Assembly (NCBI GenBank): GCA_964594045.1
Contig: CAZQKR010000007.1
Span: 1 to 64,000, forward strand
Origin: UBA2365 sp964594045
GTDB taxonomy: Bacteria > Bacteroidota > Bacteroidia > Chitinophagales > Saprospiraceae
Direction: 5' to 3'
Length of the DNA stretch: 64,000 nucleotides
Part shown: piece after piece, positions 1 to 9,813 of the stretch
Numbering within the stretch: the stretch's first letter is position 1
Layout of the letters: each line of letters starts with the position of its first letter
Translations under genes and position numbers: made by a program
The notes under the pieces: model-generated
The model's input: the letters and a program-made list of their open reading frames with translations, nothing else
What the model was told of the DNA's origin: nothing
The model's database searches: none

Positions 1-397
1 GTTAGGGGGCGGAGAGGCAATCTGCAAGATGTGGGTATGGGAGATGGACGTGAAGTGTGATGGGTTGGAGTTCCCCCTGAAGCCTGACCTGACCAATAGC
101 GTCAGGTGGGGTTTGGGGGAGGCGAGGGGAAATCAGCTTGAAAAGAGTTTGTTGAATTTTCACCATGTTGCCTGTCGAAACCAATACATCAGCAGGGCTT
201 CTGTCGATATGATATTACATCAAAGCTAATGAAAGTCGTTTTGATGGAAAATGGCCTCCTCCCGTTCATTTATAACAAGGCGGTTGTTCCCCCAAAAAGG
301 ATAAGGTTCTTTTCTCCAATTCGATATTCCCATTTCCCTCAAGACAGCAAATCACCAATTTATTCCCTATCTTTGTAATCCGGTAATAATTCAGTTT
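1..397. other. Non-coding left edge, upstream region of the MscS gene
   Basis: No convincing gene is seen in these 397 bases. The first ~130 bases are unusually purine-rich (G runs) on the plus strand, and the short open frames there do not resemble proteins. The right end carries a Bacteroidota-type -7 element just before the channel gene, annotated separately. Confidence 0.5.
368..375 (+). promoter_or_regulatory. Bacteroidota -7 promoter element upstream of the MscS gene
   Basis: TATCTTTG fits the TAnnTTTG consensus of the Bacteroidota primary sigma factor and lies 22 nt before the ATG at 398. No clear TTG -33 element is seen at the expected distance, so only the -7 half is supported. Confidence 0.5.
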
Positions 398-2026
398 ATG
401 CAAGTAAGTTTGAGAAAAGTTCAGTTTGTTTTGATATTGGTATTGTCCGCTTTGACAATATCCTTTGCTGCCAATAAAGGAAATGATCTTTCCAGCCCGA
501 ACGGAGCCATGTACAACCATCTGTACTATCTGCAAAAGGACACCTATAATCCAAAAAAGTCAGCCAGATCCCTGGATTACAGGTTGAGGGACAAACAAAA
601 TATTGATCGGGCAATCCAGCTCAAACAAATATACGATGGAAAAGGATTGTATGTTTCCATGAGCAAGATACCTGAAGACCCTGATTTTTTAGATACCATC
701 AGCAAAAAGAATGTGTTTTTTCCGTTTCCGAAAGAACTCCCGATGGTTTACCTGGAAAAACAGGGCAGAAAATGGCAGTATTCCGAAGAAACCATCGAGG
801 CCATTCCCCGGCTGCATAAAAGCACTTATCCGTTCGGAACAGATGTGCTGATCAACCTGGTGCACCGGCAAGGCGGAAAACAATTCCTGGGTTTATTTGT
901 ATGGCAATACCTGGGCATCCTGATCTTCATTGGTGCCTCGTTCATTCTATACTTTTTACTGAGATGGATCAGTGGTTTTCTCATCAGGAAGATCAATAAG
1001 ATCAGCATAAAAGTGGACATCAGCGACAAAAAGCTTATCCGAAAGACCAGCCATGTTTTCAGTTTACTGATCCTGATGGTTTTTGCCAGGTTCTTTGTTC
1101 CGGTCTTCCAGTTCTCCGTCAAAACCAACATGATCTTACAGCGCTTCATCGAGTTGGTGATCATAGTTTTTGTTACGATCTTCCTGATGCGTATCGTTGA
1201 TTTTTTAATACGCTATTTCAGGGATTTTGCAGAAAAAACGGACAGCAAACTGGATGACCAGCTCGTTCCCATTGTCAGTCAGATGGTCAGGCTGATCATC
1301 CTGGTGGGCGCATTTTTCCAGATCCTGAGCTTGTTCAATGTGAACGTTACTGCACTCATCGCCGGTGTTTCCATCGGTGGTCTGGCCATTGCGCTGGCCG
1401 CCAAGGAAGCGGTGGGCAACCTGATCGGCTCACTGATGATCTTCCTGGACAAACCGTTCCATATCGGTGATTTTGTACGAATAGACCAGGTGGAAGGCGT
1501 AGTCAGGGAAGTTGGCTTCAGGTCAACCCGGATCATGACCAAGGATACATCCATCATCTCGATCCCGAATGGCATCCTGATCAATACCAACCTGGTCAAC
1601 ATGGGTATCAGGGAATTCCGGTTACATGAAACAACATTTTCCATTACTTATGATACGCCTCCTGCGCTCATTGAAGCATATCTTGAAGGACTGAAGCGGA
1701 TCGCCCGGGAACATCCGGAGGTGTCCAATGACAACTGTTTCATTTATCTTTCAAAACTGGGCGCATCTTCCATAGAGATTTTATTCAGGGTACACATTGA
1801 TACAAAGGATTTTGATCATGAGCTGGCCTTGAAGGAAGAATTGATCCTCTCTGCGATGAAACTGGCTGAAGCGCTGGAGATCCGGTTTGCATTTCCTTCA
1901 ACGACGGTTTATATCGAACAATTTCCCGGGCAACAAAGCCTGACGCCGGAGCTGGACAGATCAAAAGAAGCAGCTTGGAAAAAACTGGGGGATTATTTTG
2001 GAAGCAAGGATGATGCTTTACAATAA
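398..2026 (+). CDS. MscS-family mechanosensitive ion channel
   Basis: The 542-residue protein begins with a hydrophobic signal-like segment (about residues 8-25) and a periplasmic stretch of ~140 residues. A cluster of transmembrane helices follows from about 165 to 340. The pore helix region is Gly/Ala rich (GVSIGGLAIALAAKEAVGN), followed by the beta domain typical of MscS (FHIGDFVRIDQVEGVV) and the conserved SIPNG motif. The family opens under membrane tension to release solutes on osmotic downshock. The N-terminal periplasmic extension and extra helices make it longer than E. coli MscS (286 residues), like other mid-size MscS homologues. It stands alone, convergent with the next gene. The ATG at 398 is preceded by a good -7 element. 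The family call is secure; gating and ion specificity are not known. Confidence 0.9.
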   Translation: MQVSLRKVQFVLILVLSALTISFAANKGNDLSSPNGAMYNHLYYLQKDTYNPKKSARSLDYRLRDKQNIDRAIQLKQIYDGKGLYVSMSKIPEDPDFLDTISKKNVFFPFPKELPMVYLEKQGRKWQYSEETIEAIPRLHKSTYPFGTDVLINLVHRQGGKQFLGLFVWQYLGILIFIGASFILYFLLRWISGFLIRKINKISIKVDISDKKLIRKTSHVFSLLILMVFARFFVPVFQFSVKTNMILQRFIELVIIVFVTIFLMRIVDFLIRYFRDFAEKTDSKLDDQLVPIVSQMVRLIILVGAFFQILSLFNVNVTALIAGVSIGGLAIALAAKEAVGNLIGSLMIFLDKPFHIGDFVRIDQVEGVVREVGFRSTRIMTKDTSIISIPNGILINTNLVNMGIREFRLHETTFSITYDTPPALIEAYLEGLKRIAREHPEVSNDNCFIYLSKLGASSIEILFRVHIDTKDFDHELALKEELILSAMKLAEALEIRFAFPSTTVYIEQFPGQQSLTPELDRSKEAAWKKLGDYFGSKDDALQ

Positions 2027-2118
2027 AGACATTCATTTGTGATAAATTGTGGTGCTCAGATCCAAAATTTAATGTATTGATTTACAATAAAAAACAAACA
2101 TTTTCAATCAGATCCACC

Positions 2119-2209
2119 GGGTTGAAACCCGGGGCAACCCATATTTGAACCCTACGGGTTCTGAGGGTCGAAACCCGGGGCTACCGATATTTGAACCCTC
2201 GGGTTCTGA
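2119..2209. repeat. Two tandem copies of a palindromic ~46-bp repeat between convergent genes
   Basis: Copy 1 is at 2119-2164 and copy 2 at 2165-2209; they differ at only a few positions. Each copy holds two small hairpins: GGGTTGAAACCC (one mismatch in copy 2) and GAACCC-(TAC or TC)-GGGTTC. The repeat lies between the 3' ends of the channel gene and the minus-strand amidophosphoribosyltransferase gene, so it could act as a bidirectional terminator. Similar GGGTTGAAACCC-type elements are recalled as dispersed repeats in Bacteroidota genomes. That, and any REP-like mobility, is inference here. Confidence 0.75.
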
Positions 2210-2301
2210 TTTTTTGTTAAAGAACCGGTTTTTCCAAGTTCAAAAACCAAAGGATAATTATTTCCCTCATCCGGAATGGAATGACTGAAAGATCACAACA
2301 T

Positions 2302-4197
2302 TCAATAGGCCCGCTCGTTTTTGTTTTCCATGAAATTGACAAAAGCGCGGTTGACCACACGCGTGCCCCCTTTCGTTGGAAAATCCCCGGAAAAATACCA
2401 GACCCCCGGATGTTCGGGCATGCAACTTTTCAGGTCTTCCACAGTCTGAAAGATCACCTCAACCGGAATGGACACGCTTTCCGGGGTGACGATCCGGGCA
2501 ATTTCCGCAGAGATCTCCTCTTCAGTGTACTGTGCATACAGTTCTTTCACATGGTTTTCAACGGGTATGTCAAAAGGAACTTCCTCCTGGGCTTTGCATT
2601 TTTCGTAACAATCTGCCAGAAGATGCTCCTTATCATCTTTTCTTAGCAAATTGAGCAGTGCATTGAATGCCACAAATTCATTCATTCTGGACATATCGAT
2701 CCCGTAGCAGTCAGGGTACCGGATCTGAGGCGCAGAAGACAAAATAATGATTTTTTTGGGCGCCAGGCGGGAAATAATGCTGATGATGGAGTCTTTCAAC
2801 GTAGTTCCCCTAACAATGGAATCATCGATCAAAACCAGTGTATCCTCATGATCACGCACAATGCCATAAGTGACATCATAGACATGTGACACCAATTCAC
2901 CCCTTGTATTGGTGTCTGAGATAAAAGTCCTCATCTTGGCATCCTTGACCACCAGGTTCTCGATCCGAAGTTTACTGCCAAGTATGGCAAGAATCGCCTC
3001 CTGTTCAGGAGTTTGGCCCAAAGCGATGATCTGATCGCTTTTGATCTGATTCAATGCGCTGTTCATTCCTTCCACCAATCCCCGGAAAGCCACCTCAGCC
3101 GTATTGGGAATGTGGCAGAAAACGGTGTTTTCAAAATCGTTGTCAATGGCAATGAGTACTTTTTTGGTCAGCTTTCTGCCCAGTTCCTTTCGTTCCAGGT
3201 AAATGTCCCTGTCCGTTCCGCGCGAAAAATAGATCCGCTCAAAGGAACAGGCGCTGTTGGGCAAAGGTTTGTTGACCTGCACTTCTTCAAAATCCCCGTT
3301 GCTTTTGACGATCAGGGCATTACCGCGGCCAAGTGGGTGGATGTCCTCCACTTTAACATCAAAGGTGGTTTGAATGGCAGGTCTTTCTGATGCGGCAACC
3401 ACAAATTCATCATCGCTGTAGTAAAATGCCGGCCTGATACCTGAAGGGTCTTTAAAGATGAAGGCATCTCCGTTGCCTATGATACCACCGATCACATAGC
3501 CGCCATCGAAACTTTTGCTGGCTCTGGAAAGGATCTCCCTGATGTCGAGGTGATCGCTTATTTTTTTGGAAAGGGAGGCACTGTCCAGGTTTTCATCTTT
3601 GAACAGATTGAATTGGTTCTCCACTTCCAGATCCAGAAAATGCCCGATTTTTTCCAGAATGGTGATGGTATCGGAGCGCATGTGCGGATGCTGTCCATAA
3701 GAGATGAGCTCATCGAACAATTCATTGACATTGGTCAGGTTAAAATTTCCGGCAAGGGCGAGATTTCTGGGTTTCCAGTTGTTTTTCCTTAAAACGGGAT
3801 GCACGTTTTTGATCGAGTTGCTGCCATGTGTACCATAACGGAGGTGACCCATCAGTACCTCGCCTGTGAAGGGAAGGTTGTTTTTCAAAAATTCTGTATC
3901 GTAATGCTTTTTGTGGATCAGATCTAGATAATGCTGGTAAACGCCGTCAAAAAGCACCTGAATGTAATTGGATTGGTTGGTCCTTTCCCGGTCGATGTAG
4001 GTGTTTCCGGGAGCAGGATCGATTTTTACGGAAACGATCCCCGCACCGTCCTGACCCCTGTTGCGCTGTTTCTGCATCAGGAGCTGCAATTTTTGAAGTC
4101 CGTAGAAGGGTGTTTTATATTTTCTGTAATAATACTCAAACGGTTTGCGGAGCCTGATGAATGCCAGACCGCATTCGTGTTTAATTGGGTCGCTCAT
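2302..4197 (-). CDS. Amidophosphoribosyltransferase (glutamine PRPP amidotransferase) family, long paralog
   Basis: The 631-residue protein has an N-terminal glutamine amidotransferase (Ntn hydrolase) domain: Cys9 in HECGLAF is the likely nucleophile after removal of a short propeptide. RNRGQDGAG and GHLRYGTHGS are the usual class II motifs. The C-terminal phosphoribosyltransferase domain carries the PRPP loop LVLIDDSIVRGTTLKDS. Classical PurF makes 5-phosphoribosylamine from PRPP and glutamine, the first step of purine synthesis. Classical PurF is ~470-510 residues, so this is about 120 residues longer. Bacteroidota commonly carry a long paralog of this kind besides purF, so its exact role is uncertain and no symbol is given. 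It is transcribed away from the glucosaminidase gene. Confidence 0.88.
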   Translation of the reverse strand: MSDPIKHECGLAFIRLRKPFEYYYRKYKTPFYGLQKLQLLMQKQRNRGQDGAGIVSVKIDPAPGNTYIDRERTNQSNYIQVLFDGVYQHYLDLIHKKHYDTEFLKNNLPFTGEVLMGHLRYGTHGSNSIKNVHPVLRKNNWKPRNLALAGNFNLTNVNELFDELISYGQHPHMRSDTITILEKIGHFLDLEVENQFNLFKDENLDSASLSKKISDHLDIREILSRASKSFDGGYVIGGIIGNGDAFIFKDPSGIRPAFYYSDDEFVVAASERPAIQTTFDVKVEDIHPLGRGNALIVKSNGDFEEVQVNKPLPNSACSFERIYFSRGTDRDIYLERKELGRKLTKKVLIAIDNDFENTVFCHIPNTAEVAFRGLVEGMNSALNQIKSDQIIALGQTPEQEAILAILGSKLRIENLVVKDAKMRTFISDTNTRGELVSHVYDVTYGIVRDHEDTLVLIDDSIVRGTTLKDSIISIISRLAPKKIIILSSAPQIRYPDCYGIDMSRMNEFVAFNALLNLLRKDDKEHLLADCYEKCKAQEEVPFDIPVENHVKELYAQYTEEEISAEIARIVTPESVSIPVEVIFQTVEDLKSCMPEHPGVWYFSGDFPTKGGTRVVNRAFVNFMENKNERAY

Positions 4198-4692
4198 GTC
4201 TTTTTGGTAAAGCTCAAAAAATTAGGATACAAATTAATGACAAAAATGGGGATTGATGCAGGTTTTGAACTGTTTTTTTAAGCTAAATGGGAAAATATAT
4301 CCGGTATCAGCAGTAAACCGGAAAATTTGAATTATGCTTGTTTCAAAGAGTTTTAAAGTGCTTTCAGCGCAGTCAGATTATAAATACATGCAAATTTTTA
4401 TCTACACATAAATAACTGTATAACAATATAATAACAACTATTTTTTGTAAAAAATCAACCAAACAATATCATTTTTTCATTTACCCCAATCTAATGGCAC
4501 GGATTTTGTTTCAGCAATATTATCGCTGATAAATCACATTGTAGACAATTGCAATATTGTATATTTTTGAGATTTTAAGGCGGGAAAGTTGTATAAAGTT
4601 TAAATACACAGTGAAGCATGCGCTGATGTGTAAAACAATGTATCGTGTATTCAAAAATATAGTTTACAAACCATATTTAATACTAAAACTCG
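4198..4692. other. AT-rich divergent intergenic region
   Basis: These 495 bases separate two divergently transcribed genes and hold no convincing coding sequence. A 62-codon open frame at 4557-4745 overlaps the glucosaminidase start in another frame and looks spurious. The only recognised element is the promoter at 4539-4569. Confidence 0.55.
4539..4569 (+). promoter_or_regulatory. Predicted promoter of the glucosaminidase gene
   Basis: A TTG at 4539-4541 is followed after 20 nt by TATTTTTG at 4562-4569, matching the Bacteroidota TTG-N19-21-TAnnTTTG promoter. It would give a leader of about 115 nt before the ATG at 4693. Confidence 0.5.
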
Positions 4693-5295
4693 ATGAATTT
4701 GATATTAATTCTACTTATTTCTTCTTTGACCCTGAACACATATAATGCAGAAGATGTGAGAAAGCTGGATTATGTGAACCAGTATAAGGATCTTGCTATT
4801 GCAGAGATGTACCGATCGGGAATTCCGGCCAGTATCACACTTGCGCAGGCTTTGCATGAATCCAATGCCGGGGCAAGCCCGCTGGCCAAAAATGCCAACA
4901 ATCATTTCGGGATCAAGTGCAAATCCTACTGGAAAGGACAGACCTATATGCATTATGATGACGACTACAACAAGAAAGGCGAACTGATACAATCCTGTTT
5001 CAGGGCCTATGATACTGTTGTAGAATCTTATGTCGACCGTTCGAATTTTTTACGCTCATCTGCCAGATATAACGTATTGTTTGAATTGGATATCAATGAT
5101 TATTCAGCATGGGCAAAAGGATTGAAAGATTGCGGATATGCTACCGACCCCAAATATGCGGAAATCCTCATCAGACTGATCAAAAGATACCAGCTGGATG
5201 TGTTTGACAAAGCAGCCAATCCCTGGCAGATACTGATAGAACAGGTAAATATGGTCAATCAGCCTTCATTGGAACATCAGGTGATCACCAACTGA
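4693..5295 (+). CDS. Secreted glucosaminidase-domain protein (FlgJ/LytG-type muramidase fold)
   Basis: The 200-residue protein has a short signal peptide (about residues 1-19) followed by a glucosaminidase domain (about 25-175). Motifs include AQALHESNAG, with the Glu expected to be catalytic, and NNHFGIKC. The family cleaves glycan strands of peptidoglycan, so it probably acts in the periplasm in wall remodelling. Its size fits a domain-only enzyme; no LysM or SH3 binding domain follows, unlike many relatives. The stop codon overlaps the end of the convergent GH3 gene by 11 bp. The ATG at 4693 is supported by the upstream promoter and the signal peptide. Confidence 0.85.
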   Translation: MNLILILLISSLTLNTYNAEDVRKLDYVNQYKDLAIAEMYRSGIPASITLAQALHESNAGASPLAKNANNHFGIKCKSYWKGQTYMHYDDDYNKKGELIQSCFRAYDTVVESYVDRSNFLRSSARYNVLFELDINDYSAWAKGLKDCGYATDPKYAEILIRLIKRYQLDVFDKAANPWQILIEQVNMVNQPSLEHQVITN

Positions 5296-7897
5296 TCGTT
5301 TTGACCAGGACATTGCCGGAAGTTTTTCTTTCAGTAAAGGGCTGACCACCCCCGACACTGATGGTAACGGGTTCGTCCGGCAGGAACAATTCGCCTTTTT
5401 CCGAAACTATGGAAAGGTCCTCTGGGGTCAGCGGGAATGTGATCCGCGTGCTTTCACCCGCTTTCAGTAAAATACGCCGGAATCCTTTCAGGGCACGGAC
5501 CGGTCTTTTGAACAAACCGGAGCTGTAAGATACATAGCATTGTGCGACTTCTTCACCATCCGTTTTCCCGGCATTTTTGACAGTTGCGGTAACGATCAAC
5601 TCCCCGGATTTGCCGGAGATGTTTTTAACTTTCAGATCGCTGTATTCAAAAGAAGTATAACTGAGCCCGTATCCGAAGGGGTAAAGCGGTTTTCCCTTAA
5701 AATAACGATAAGTCCGGTTGGACATATCATAATCCCTGAAATCAGGCAGGTCTTCATCCGAACCATAAAATGTCACAGGCAATCTGCCTGCGGGATTATA
5801 GTCGCCGAACAAGACATCCGCAATTGCTTGTCCGGCAGCCTGACCACCATACCAGGCATTGATTATCGCAGGAACGGCCCTGTCCTCTTCGGGAATAGCC
5901 AGGGCGCTGCCGGTCATCATAATGAACACAACGGGTTTTCCGCTTGAGACCAATTCGGAAAGCATCCGGCTCTGGATAGCGGGTAAAGCAATGGTTGTCC
6001 GGTCACCCCCGGAAAATCCAGGATAATTTACCGGCATCTCTTCTCCTTCCAGTTGAGGGGAAATTCCCCCGGCAAAAATAAATGCATCAGCATCCCCGTG
6101 TTTATGAATAAGTGCGTCAAAATCTGTTTTTTGGTAATGGCCTGCCCGGAAACGCAACATTCCCGGACCCTCGGTCTGAAAATACTCAATGACAATTTTT
6201 TGCAGTGAATTTGCCCCGGCATGATAAGCGAACTGCCTGGATACTCCACGGTTGCGATCCCAGGCATCCAGGTAGAGCGAATCATTGATCCATATCCGGT
6301 AACCATCATCAGCGGCAATTTCGAATTGGAAAGTTTGCTCTGCCCTGGTATGAAGAAAAGTAGTCATCCTTGCGGAAAAATAGAAATTATGGACATTTTT
6401 GGCTGGAGATTGACCTTCTGTCCAGAAAAAATTGATCTCAGGGCTATAGAAGCTGTGAACAATATCTCCGGTCAGAGACACATCATTATAAAAATCCACC
6501 TTAAAACCCTTGAAACCATCTATTTCCAGCCATTGGGCAAGATCATCAAACACCATCAGGGTATCGTCGGTGAAATTGACCGCTTGTTCGAATAACACCT
6601 CTGTATGCGGCAGTTTTCTCCTTAATCCATCCAATACAGAGACCGGATCAGAAGGTGTTCCGTTGTAATTTCCCAAAATTGAGATCCTGTTGTCCGCATT
6701 GGGTCCGAGCACAACAATTTTATCCAGGTTTTTATCAAGGGGTAAGGTATTGTTTTCATTTTTAAGCATGACAATGGATTGGCGCGCCATTTTAAGCGCG
6801 TGTTGGCGGTGTGCATTGCATTCGAGTACAGAATCGGGTGTCTGGGCGTATTCTACGGAATCCGACGGATCAAACATGCCCAGTTTCAAACGGGTCATGA
6901 ACAGCCTTTGGAGTGCAGCATCTACCTGGGATTCGGGGACCAACCCGGATCGGACAGCATCGGAAAGCGACAGGAAAACATCTTTTCCGCATTCCACATC
7001 AGTCGTACTGATCAAGGCATCCACAGCAGCGCTGATCTTATCCGGATGGGTTTTATGGTATGTAAAGAAATCATTCAGCGCCCAGCAATCACTGGTGACA
7101 TATCCTTTAAAACCCCATTGTTCCCTGAGTATTTTCTGCATGAGTTCATCGCTGGCACAACAGGGCTGATCACGGAATGCGTTATAGGCACACATTACGC
7201 CTTCCACATCAGCCCGGGTAACCAACTCCTTAAAAGCCGGCAAGTAGGTATCCCGCAGGTCATAGGGACTGGGGTGGATATTGTCGGAGTGTCTTGAAGG
7301 CTCCGGACCGCTGTGAACGGCAAAATGTTTGGCACAGGCAGCTGCCTTCAGGTATTTCGGATCATCTCCCTGGAGTCCGCGTACGAACGCTGCGCCCAGT
7401 TTTGCAGTCAGATAAGGGTCTTCTCCGTAGGTTTCCTGTCCCCTTCCCCAACGGGGATCACGAAAGATATTGATATTTGGTGTCCAGTAAGTCAGACCCA
7501 GGTACCTTTCGCCGTTCTTGCCTGCGGCAATTGCCCTGTTATGTATTGCCCTTCCCTCCAGAGCCGAATAATGTGCCATTAATTTTAAGGATGTGGTGTC
7601 CCATGTAGCTGCCATTCCAATTGCCTGAGGGAAGGAAGTTGTGTGATATGGCGTTCTGGCCACACCATGAAGCACTTCATTCCACCAATCGTAAGCCGGA
7701 ATTCCGAAGCGCTCAATTGCAGGCGCATGATTCATCAATTGTTGTACCTTTTCATCCAAAGTGAGCCTGGACACAATATCTTCAGCTCTTTTTCCGAAAG
7801 GAAGACGGTGATCGTGAAAGGGAATAGATTGGTCAGTTTGACCGGATCCCGGAAAAAAGGCAAACAGTAAAAATACCAGAATACTCAGTTGTTTCAT
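5285..7897 (-). CDS. Glycoside hydrolase family 3 enzyme with inserted PA14 domain (beta-glucosidase/beta-xylosidase)
   Basis: The 870-residue protein has a signal peptide (residues 1-19) and a GH3 N-terminal barrel (about 30-330). The nucleophile Asp270 sits in KGYVTSDCWAL. The GH3 C-terminal domain (about 390-740) is interrupted by a PA14 carbohydrate-binding domain (about 455-590, FEIAADDGYRIWINDSL), and a fibronectin III-like domain ends the protein (about 760-860). The family removes terminal beta-linked glucose or xylose from oligosaccharides with retention of configuration. It is the last gene of a minus-strand run after the symporter, xylA and xylB, so beta-xyloside cleavage in the periplasm is the likely role. 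Substrate is inferred from context only. The 3' end overlaps the convergent glucosaminidase gene by 11 bp. Confidence 0.9.
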   Translation of the reverse strand: MKQLSILVFLLFAFFPGSGQTDQSIPFHDHRLPFGKRAEDIVSRLTLDEKVQQLMNHAPAIERFGIPAYDWWNEVLHGVARTPYHTTSFPQAIGMAATWDTTSLKLMAHYSALEGRAIHNRAIAAGKNGERYLGLTYWTPNINIFRDPRWGRGQETYGEDPYLTAKLGAAFVRGLQGDDPKYLKAAACAKHFAVHSGPEPSRHSDNIHPSPYDLRDTYLPAFKELVTRADVEGVMCAYNAFRDQPCCASDELMQKILREQWGFKGYVTSDCWALNDFFTYHKTHPDKISAAVDALISTTDVECGKDVFLSLSDAVRSGLVPESQVDAALQRLFMTRLKLGMFDPSDSVEYAQTPDSVLECNAHRQHALKMARQSIVMLKNENNTLPLDKNLDKIVVLGPNADNRISILGNYNGTPSDPVSVLDGLRRKLPHTEVLFEQAVNFTDDTLMVFDDLAQWLEIDGFKGFKVDFYNDVSLTGDIVHSFYSPEINFFWTEGQSPAKNVHNFYFSARMTTFLHTRAEQTFQFEIAADDGYRIWINDSLYLDAWDRNRGVSRQFAYHAGANSLQKIVIEYFQTEGPGMLRFRAGHYQKTDFDALIHKHGDADAFIFAGGISPQLEGEEMPVNYPGFSGGDRTTIALPAIQSRMLSELVSSGKPVVFIMMTGSALAIPEEDRAVPAIINAWYGGQAAGQAIADVLFGDYNPAGRLPVTFYGSDEDLPDFRDYDMSNRTYRYFKGKPLYPFGYGLSYTSFEYSDLKVKNISGKSGELIVTATVKNAGKTDGEEVAQCYVSYSSGLFKRPVRALKGFRRILLKAGESTRITFPLTPEDLSIVSEKGELFLPDEPVTISVGGGQPFTERKTSGNVLVKTISW

Positions 7898-8003
7898 ATC
7901 GGCAAATTGAGTTAATTAAACGATTTTCGCTTAACACCACCCAAAACACACACTGAAACTTCCCGGGGATTCTGTTAAGCTTTTATTAATTTAAAGATCA
8001 GGA

Positions 8004-9629
8004 TCATTTCCCGTTGAAATAGATCATCACAAAAGCAACAATGGACAGTATGAAAATGGTTGCCGCAATATCCACCCAATTGAAGCTGTTTTTATTTTCT
8101 GCGATCTGTTCCCTGGTCATGGTACTATAGGTCAGCCCACGCACCTTTTGAAGTGAAGGAGCTGGTGAAAACATACTCACGATAATGGCAATTGAAAGCG
8201 ATATGACCAGTGAGATCACACCGAAATGCAGAAAATTCATTGTGCCCAGATTGTAAAAGAAACTTCCTTCCGGGATTGTCCCGCTATTGGAAAATACTTC
8301 GAGAGTGATCCTTAAACCAGCCAAAAGAAAACCACCGACCAGCGTTGCATATGCGCCGTTCGCATTGATCCGGGGCAAAAATATTCCGAGCAGGAATACT
8401 GCAGTGATGGGCGGGGCAATATACGCCTGGACAGATTGTAGATACTCGTAAAGCACACCTGAAATATTGGACATGATGGGTATCCAGATGATACCTGCCA
8501 CTACAACAGCCAATGTGGCGATCCTTCCAACCATAACCAGCTTTTTTTCAGAGGTTTCCGGATATTTTTTCTTATAGACATCTATCGTGAACAATGTTGA
8601 GCTGGAGTTGAAAACTGAAGCCAGTGAGCTCATAAGCGCTGCAAGAAGTCCCGCGGCAACCAGGCCTCGCATTCCACTCGGTAAAATGACCGTCAAGAGC
8701 GTTGCAAATGCCTCGTCTGATCTTTCCCAATCCAGTTTGCCTCTTTGTTTTAACACCAGAGCGATGACACCCGGTATCAGAAATAAAAATACCGGCATCA
8801 GTTTGAGCAATGCACCGAAAATGGTTCCTCTCCGGCCTTCTTTCAGGTTTTTGGCAGCCAGCGCTCTCTGTACAATGTATTGATCTGTGCACCAATACCA
8901 GATCCCTACCACCGTGCTGGTAATGAACAGTGAAGGCCAGGGAAACTCAGGATCTGAAGCGGATCTCCACATATTGAAAAACTGAGGTCCCAGCTCATCC
9001 CTCATGGCACCCCAACCGCCAATAGCATCCAGTCCCATGATGGTCAACGTTGCTGCACCCACGATCAATACCACTGTCTGCAGGGCTTCGGTATACACAA
9101 CTGCCCTCATACCGCCTAAAACCGTATATAATCCGGTCAGAATCACCGTTGCCAGCGCCCCTGTCCAGAACTCGATACCCAGAAGAGCAGAAACCACAAT
9201 ACCTCCGGCGTAAATCGTAACGGATACCTTTGTCAGGATATAAGCTACCAGTGAAATGATCGACAAAAATCTCCTTGAACGTTCATCAAACCTTTTTTCC
9301 AGGAACTCAGGCATGGTGAACACACCGCTCCGGGCATAAAAGGGCAGGAATACCCAGCCCATCAGCAACACGATCCAAGCGTGGAGTTCGTAGATGATCA
9401 GGGGAAATTTTCCTGCTGCTCCTGTCCCGGCAAGCCCGACTACATGCTCTGAGCCGATATTGGAAGCAAAGATCGATGCACCGATCACAAACCACCCGAT
9501 ATTCCTTCCTGCTAAAAAATAGTCAGTGGTATTTTCAGTTTTTTGCCTGATGACCCAGATAGCCAATCCGAAAAGGATCGTAAAATAAAGCACGATCACA
9601 ATCCAATCAAAAGTATCCAATAGTTGCAT
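8004..9629 (-). CDS. Sodium:solute symporter (SSS family), probable Na+/xylose or sugar transporter
   Basis: The 541-residue protein is almost wholly hydrophobic, with about 14 predicted transmembrane helices starting at DWIVIVLYFTILFGLAIWVI. The segment FASNIGSEHVVGLAGTGAA matches the vSGLT/SGLT sugar-transporter branch of the family. These proteins use the inward Na+ gradient to import sugars across the inner membrane. It lies 106 bp upstream of the GH3 gene and 184 bp downstream of xylA on the same strand, which suggests uptake of the xylose (or related sugar) released by the GH3 enzyme. The family call is secure; the substrate is inferred from neighbours. Confidence 0.9.
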   Translation of the reverse strand: MQLLDTFDWIVIVLYFTILFGLAIWVIRQKTENTTDYFLAGRNIGWFVIGASIFASNIGSEHVVGLAGTGAAGKFPLIIYELHAWIVLLMGWVFLPFYARSGVFTMPEFLEKRFDERSRRFLSIISLVAYILTKVSVTIYAGGIVVSALLGIEFWTGALATVILTGLYTVLGGMRAVVYTEALQTVVLIVGAATLTIMGLDAIGGWGAMRDELGPQFFNMWRSASDPEFPWPSLFITSTVVGIWYWCTDQYIVQRALAAKNLKEGRRGTIFGALLKLMPVFLFLIPGVIALVLKQRGKLDWERSDEAFATLLTVILPSGMRGLVAAGLLAALMSSLASVFNSSSTLFTIDVYKKKYPETSEKKLVMVGRIATLAVVVAGIIWIPIMSNISGVLYEYLQSVQAYIAPPITAVFLLGIFLPRINANGAYATLVGGFLLAGLRITLEVFSNSGTIPEGSFFYNLGTMNFLHFGVISLVISLSIAIIVSMFSPAPSLQKVRGLTYSTMTREQIAENKNSFNWVDIAATIFILSIVAFVMIYFNGK

Positions 9630-9813
9630 TAATTATTAATTTTTGTAATTGTTATTTTGAAAGTCTTATGGCACTGATTCTTTTGGCCTGTGGTTTTTGC
9701 CCGTGGTCAATATTTGAAGTTCTGACGCAATTATTAGCCGATTTTTATCAATGTGCGGGCTTCAAAAGATACAGACTATCAGAATGATCAGCATACCACC
9801 TAAATAATTTTCA

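Noticed and set aside
2..184. 60-codon minus-strand open frame at the window edge
   Set aside because: Pro-rich sequence without any recognised motif, in a region of odd base composition; probably chance.
4557..4745. 62-codon plus-strand open frame before the glucosaminidase gene
   Set aside because: It overlaps the glucosaminidase start in another frame and starts within the predicted promoter; its sequence is not protein-like.
7929..7980. Inverted repeat GCTTAAC ... GTTAAGC between the symporter and GH3 genes
   Set aside because: Seven-base arms with a 38-base loop are expected by chance in this composition.
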